Source: Pseudomonadota bacterium
GTDB taxonomy: Bacteria > Pseudomonadota > Gammaproteobacteria > Burkholderiales > Rhodocyclaceae
Length of the DNA stretch: 64,000 nt
Assembly (NCBI GenBank): GCA_029776255.1
Contig: JAKOTN010000026.1
Span: 179,024-243,023, forward strand
Reading direction: 5' to 3'
In this document: positions 60,982-64,000 of the stretch, in pieces
Numbering within the stretch: position 1 is the stretch's first letter
Layout: the number at the start of each line of letters is the position of its first letter
Notes under the pieces: generated by a model
Database searches by the model: none
What the model saw: the letters and a program-made list of their open reading frames with translations, nothing else
Told to the model about the DNA's origin: nothing
Translations under genes and position numbers: made by a program

Positions 60982-60987
60982 TGACCC

Positions 60988-61914
60988 ATGAATAATGCTA
61001 TTCCTCCAGCTTCGGCTGATAGCGCGCCGCCTTCCCGGACAATCGCGCTGATTGGAAAGTACCACAGCCCCGAAATTGCCGAATCGATCCGTCTCCTGGC
61101 TCGCCATCTTCATGAACGTGGCATGACGGTGCTGATCGAAGAAGAAACCGCACGCCATGTCGTCTCGCAACTCGATCTACGCAGTTGGTCAAGCGGCAAT
61201 TTCTCTTGGCTAGGCGCGCATGCGGACATGGCGATCATCGTGGGGGGCGATGGCACGATGCTCAATGCGGCCCGTCAGTTGGCGCGTTACAGAGTGCCGT
61301 TGGTCGGAATCAACCAGGGACGCCTGGGTTTCATGACCGACATATCTCGCGATGATATGTTGAACTCCATGGACGATCTGCTGGACGGCAGGTTCACACC
61401 CGAAACCCGCATGTTGCTCGACGCGGAAGTCCTGCGCGACGAGCGCGCTATCGTTTCGAATCTGGCGCTCAATGACGTCGTCGTAGACAAGGGCGCGATC
61501 GGGCGAATGATCGAGTTCGAACTTTCGATTGACGGTGAATTCATCTACCGCCTACGCGCCGACGGCCTGATTGTCGCCACGTCCACCGGATCGACGGCTT
61601 ATGCCTTGTCGGCCAACGGTCCGATCCTTCATCCGCAAATCGCGGCCATCGCCTTGGTGCCGCTTTGTCCGCACGCGCTGACCAACCGACCGATCCTGAT
61701 CGGTGATCGTAACGAGATCGAAATCCGCATTGTCCACGCCACCGACTCCCGTGCCCACTTCGACGGCCAAGTAACAGTGGATCTTCGAAACGGCGATACT
61801 GTTCGAATCCGCCGCTCGGAATACCCGATTTGCCTGTTGCACCCGCCGGGTTACAGTTATTTCGCCATGCTCCGCCAGAAATTGCATTGGAGCGAGCGTC
61901 CCAAGGAACATTAG
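60988..61914 (+). CDS. nadK: NAD kinase
   Basis: 308-aa enzyme phosphorylating NAD to NADP. Motifs: [14 protein letters not shown] (GGDG), [31 protein letters not shown] and the [13 protein letters not shown] strand. The N-terminus begins directly at a possible transcription start. Divergent from hrcA; recN follows 21 bases later. Confidence 0.96.
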   Translation: MNNAIPPASADSAPPSRTIALIGKYHSPEIAESIRLLARHLHERGMTVLIEEETARHVVSQLDLRSWSSGNFSWLGAHADMAIIVGGDGTMLNAARQLARYRVPLVGINQGRLGFMTDISRDDMLNSMDDLLDGRFTPETRMLLDAEVLRDERAIVSNLALNDVVVDKGAIGRMIEFELSIDGEFIYRLRADGLIVATSTGSTAYALSANGPILHPQIAAIALVPLCPHALTNRPILIGDRNEIEIRIVHATDSRAHFDGQVTVDLRNGDTVRIRRSEYPICLLHPPGYSYFAMLRQKLHWSERPKEH

Positions 61915-61935
61915 TCTTCACCTGCGGAAAGCGCC

Positions 61936-63606
61936 ATGCTGTGTCGTTTGACCATTCGCGACTTTGTGTTGGTAAACCGGCTGGAACTCGAGTTTCGGCG
62001 CGGTTTCGGGTGCTTGACAGGCGAAACCGGCGCCGGCAAATCCATTTTGGTCGATGCCCTGGCGTTTGCCTTGGGCGAACGAGCGGACGTCAGCCTGATT
62101 CGCCAAGGTGCCGATCGGGCGGAGGTCAGTGCGGAATTCACTCTCGACGAAGCTCCCGCTGCGGTTTCGTGGCTGGAAGACCACGATTTGGACACTGGAG
62201 AGGGCTTGTTGCTAAGGCGACTGGTCGACGCCAGCGGCCGTTCACGCGCCTATTTAAACGGCTCGCCAGTCACTGTTCAACAACTGCGCGAAGTTGCCGA
62301 GGCATTGGTGGATATTCACGGCCAACACGCGCACCAATCGCTGCTGCGTAACGATTCACAACGAGCACTGCTTGACGCACACGCCCAACTCACGCCCCTG
62401 GTTGCGGAGGTCACCCTCGCCTGGCGCCACTGGCGAGAGGCACAGTCTCTCCTCGATACGACGATCAATGGAATAGAAACACTTGCCGCCGAACGCGAAC
62501 AACTGTCCTGGCAAGTTCGCGAGGTTGAAGCCTTGGGATTTTCAGGGGAGGACTGGCAACATCTCAACGAAGAACACAAACGACTTGCGCACGCCGCCAG
62601 CCTGATTGATGGCGTGGAATTTTCCCTGCAAATCCTCGGCGAGGGCGATACCGCCTGTGAAGCACAATTGGGCACCGTGCTTAATCGCCTCACCGATCTG
62701 TCGGACTACGACTCGTCGCTTTCCGATGTCGCCACGTCGCTGCGCTCGGCACAGGCTGAACTCGGCGACGCCATCTCCACCCTGCGACGCTACAGCAACC
62801 GTGTCGACCTGGACCCAAAGCGCCTCGCACACATCGAGAGCCGCATCGAAGGAGTGCTCGGTTGCGCGCGCAAGTTTCGTTGCGCGCCAGACGTTTTACC
62901 CGAATTGCTGGCACGCTGGCGCGACAGGCTCGGCGCACTCGGCGAAGCTGCCGACATTGAGGCGCTGACCAAGCGGGTCGCTTTCTCCCGCGCGCGCTAC
63001 GAACAACTCGCCAGACGCTTGTCTCAAGGTCGACAAGAGGCAGCAGCCACGCTCGGTCTGGCCGTCAGCCAAGTGATGCATCAACTTGCTCTTGGGAATG
63101 GCCGCTTTGAAATCGGCCTGCTGCCCATTGAAGGCGGCAGCGCTCATGGGCTTGAGCGCGTCGATTTTCGCCTCGCCGGTCTGGCCGGCAGCGAGTCGCG
63201 ACCCTTGGCCAAAGTGGCTTCAGGAGGTGAGCTTTCCCGAATCAGCTTGGCGATTCAGGTGGTTACCAGTCAGGCAGCGAGTGTCCCGACACTGATTTTC
63301 GACGAAGTCGATGTTGGCATCGGCGGGGGGGTGGCTGAAGTCGTCGGTTGCCTGCTTAGTGAACTTGGTGAAGAGCGGCAAGTTCTTTGTGTAACCCATC
63401 TTCCCCAAGTAGCGGCGCGCGCAAAGTGGCAATGGCAAGTGACCAAGAGCGTTGAAACGGGCCAAGCGCACAGTAACGTCGTTGCCCTCAATGACCATCA
63501 GCGAGTCGAAGAAATTGCCCGCATGCTAGGTGGCATCGAAATCACTTCGATTACACGTCAACACGCCAGAGAACTGCTGGGGCTTTCTACACTTCCGTTG
63601 GTTTGA
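61936..63606 (+). CDS. recN: DNA repair ATPase RecN
   Basis: 556-aa SMC-like protein acting early in double-strand-break repair. Walker A LTGETGAGKSILVDAL near residue 30, long coiled-coil arms (about 150-350), signature LAKVASGGELSRISLAIQV and Walker B TLIFDEVDVGIGG. nadK-recN order is common in betaproteobacteria. No LexA box evident upstream. Confidence 0.97.
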   Translation: MLCRLTIRDFVLVNRLELEFRRGFGCLTGETGAGKSILVDALAFALGERADVSLIRQGADRAEVSAEFTLDEAPAAVSWLEDHDLDTGEGLLLRRLVDASGRSRAYLNGSPVTVQQLREVAEALVDIHGQHAHQSLLRNDSQRALLDAHAQLTPLVAEVTLAWRHWREAQSLLDTTINGIETLAAEREQLSWQVREVEALGFSGEDWQHLNEEHKRLAHAASLIDGVEFSLQILGEGDTACEAQLGTVLNRLTDLSDYDSSLSDVATSLRSAQAELGDAISTLRRYSNRVDLDPKRLAHIESRIEGVLGCARKFRCAPDVLPELLARWRDRLGALGEAADIEALTKRVAFSRARYEQLARRLSQGRQEAAATLGLAVSQVMHQLALGNGRFEIGLLPIEGGSAHGLERVDFRLAGLAGSESRPLAKVASGGELSRISLAIQVVTSQAASVPTLIFDEVDVGIGGGVAEVVGCLLSELGEERQVLCVTHLPQVAARAKWQWQVTKSVETGQAHSNVVALNDHQRVEEIARMLGGIEITSITRQHARELLGLSTLPLV

Positions 63607-63800
63607 CCTAGGCAGGCCGGACTGGCAGTCGAATTAGCGGAACATTCGCAAGAAAAAAAGCGTGCGTCTGATTGGCTGCGCATGCTTTCCAAATCCGGAC
63701 AGCCTAGATCAGGTAGTCTCTAGCTGAGATCTCTCCGCACGCCGTTCACTCGGGTTGTCTCTCCGGAAATTGGAAGCACCAGCCAACCAGTCTCCGAAAC
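63607..63800. other. Intergenic stretch between recN and an insertion sequence
   Basis: 194 bases with no gene or terminator recognised. It ends at a candidate insertion-sequence terminus (GTAA at 63801). Confidence 0.4.
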
Positions 63801-64000
63801 GTAACCGTCCGGCCACCACCGTCTTTTCGCCGAATCGCGGTTGGCTGATGATTGCCCGTGGATGGGCGCCTCAAATTTGTGCCCACAAAGGGATTTATGG
63901 ACACAAATTCAAAGGCAGTCATTGTCTCGAAACCACGAGGCCCCTACCGGCATCACGAGCTGGCGCTGAAGCGGTTGATTGTTGAGGAAACGCTACAGCC
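63801..64000 (+). mobile_element. Left end of an IS66-type insertion sequence (truncated by the window)
   Basis: The 63897 frame resembles the first transposition gene of IS66 elements. The preceding GTAACCGTCCGGCCACCACC begins with GTAA, the terminal bases I recall for this family, about 96 bases before the gene, which is a normal leader length. The right end is outside the window, so the terminus is a proposal. Confidence 0.5.
63897..64000 (+). CDS. IS66-type TnpA-like protein, N-terminal part only
   Basis: First 35 codons to the window edge. The stretch HHELALKRLIVEETLQP resembles the start of the helix-turn-helix domain of small IS66 ORF1 (TnpA) proteins. AAAGGG lies 7 bases before the ATG. 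The gene continues beyond base 64000. Confidence 0.6.
   Translation, partial: MDTNSKAVIVSKPRGPYRHHELALKRLIVEETLQ

Noticed and set aside
60916..60987. Search for a CIRCE element upstream of hrcA
   Set aside because: No TTAGCACTC-type inverted repeat is present; the gap contains only the proposed nadK promoter.
61800..61812. GTTCGAATCC resembling a tRNA T-loop
   Set aside because: Lies within the conserved C-terminus of nadK and no acceptor, D or anticodon arms can be drawn around it.
63755..63985. 76-codon plus-strand frame after recN
   Set aside because: It crosses the candidate IS terminus and overlaps, in another frame, the better supported IS66-like gene starting at 63897.

Overview
The window is GC-rich, densely coded bacterial chromosome. 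Gene content and order point to a betaproteobacterium, most likely Rhodocyclales (inference). The clues are soxYZ, a hemA-prfA-prmC-grxD block, yraN-SIS-dolP beside rsmI, a DUF3025 gene running directly into the RNase P RNA, and a complete mraZ-to-lpxC division/cell-wall cluster. No rRNA, tRNA or CRISPR array was found.

Region by region. 0-5 kb: soxZ, soxY and moaC (minus), then the periplasmic protease bepA, tusA and a fused pabB-pabC gene (plus). 5.16-6.66 kb: a shattered minus-strand gene with remnants of a phosphorylase-like domain, a NACHT/STAND region and one WD40 repeat, apparently a dead immune-type NTPase gene. 6.7-14.4 kb: valS, a lipoprotein, a carboxymuconolactone-decarboxylase-like protein and grxD-prmC-prfA-hemA. 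14.4-19 kb: an overlapping three-gene operon encoding a PstS-like periplasmic protein, an outer-membrane porin and a GGDEF-EAL membrane protein. 19-23 kb: the sulfate transporter operon sbp-cysT-cysW-cysA. 23.3-26.2 kb: two poorly characterised membrane proteins transcribed divergently. 26.2-31.5 kb: dolP, a GmhA/DiaA-type SIS protein, a secreted HIRAN protein and yraN (minus), then rsmI, pyrC, a lipoprotein and a DUF3025 gene (plus). 31.48-31.85 kb: rnpB.

32.1-49.7 kb is the dcw cluster: mraZ, rsmH, ftsL, ftsI, murE, murF, mraY, murD, ftsW, murG, murC, ddl, ftsQ, ftsA, ftsZ, lpxC. Nearly every junction is a 1-4 base stop/start overlap. A promoter with an MraZ-type operator precedes mraZ, and lpxC has its own extended -10 promoter.

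49.7-64 kb holds a small membrane protein, a DUF721/DciA-like protein, folA, thyA, a PilZ-like hypothetical, mogA, darP, pmbA, a TRAP transporter whose binding-protein gene converges on its permease genes, hrcA, nadK (possibly leaderless) and recN. It ends in the first 35 codons of an IS66-type transposase-associated gene.

Functional themes are sulfur (SoxYZ, TusA, sulfate uptake), molybdenum cofactor (MoaC, MogA), folate/thymidylate (PabBC, FolA, ThyA), peptidoglycan and division, and envelope quality control (BepA, DolP). The least explained parts are the decayed STAND gene, the PstS-like/porin/c-di-GMP operon with a 20-bp tandem repeat upstream, and the two uncharacterised membrane proteins at 23-26 kb.
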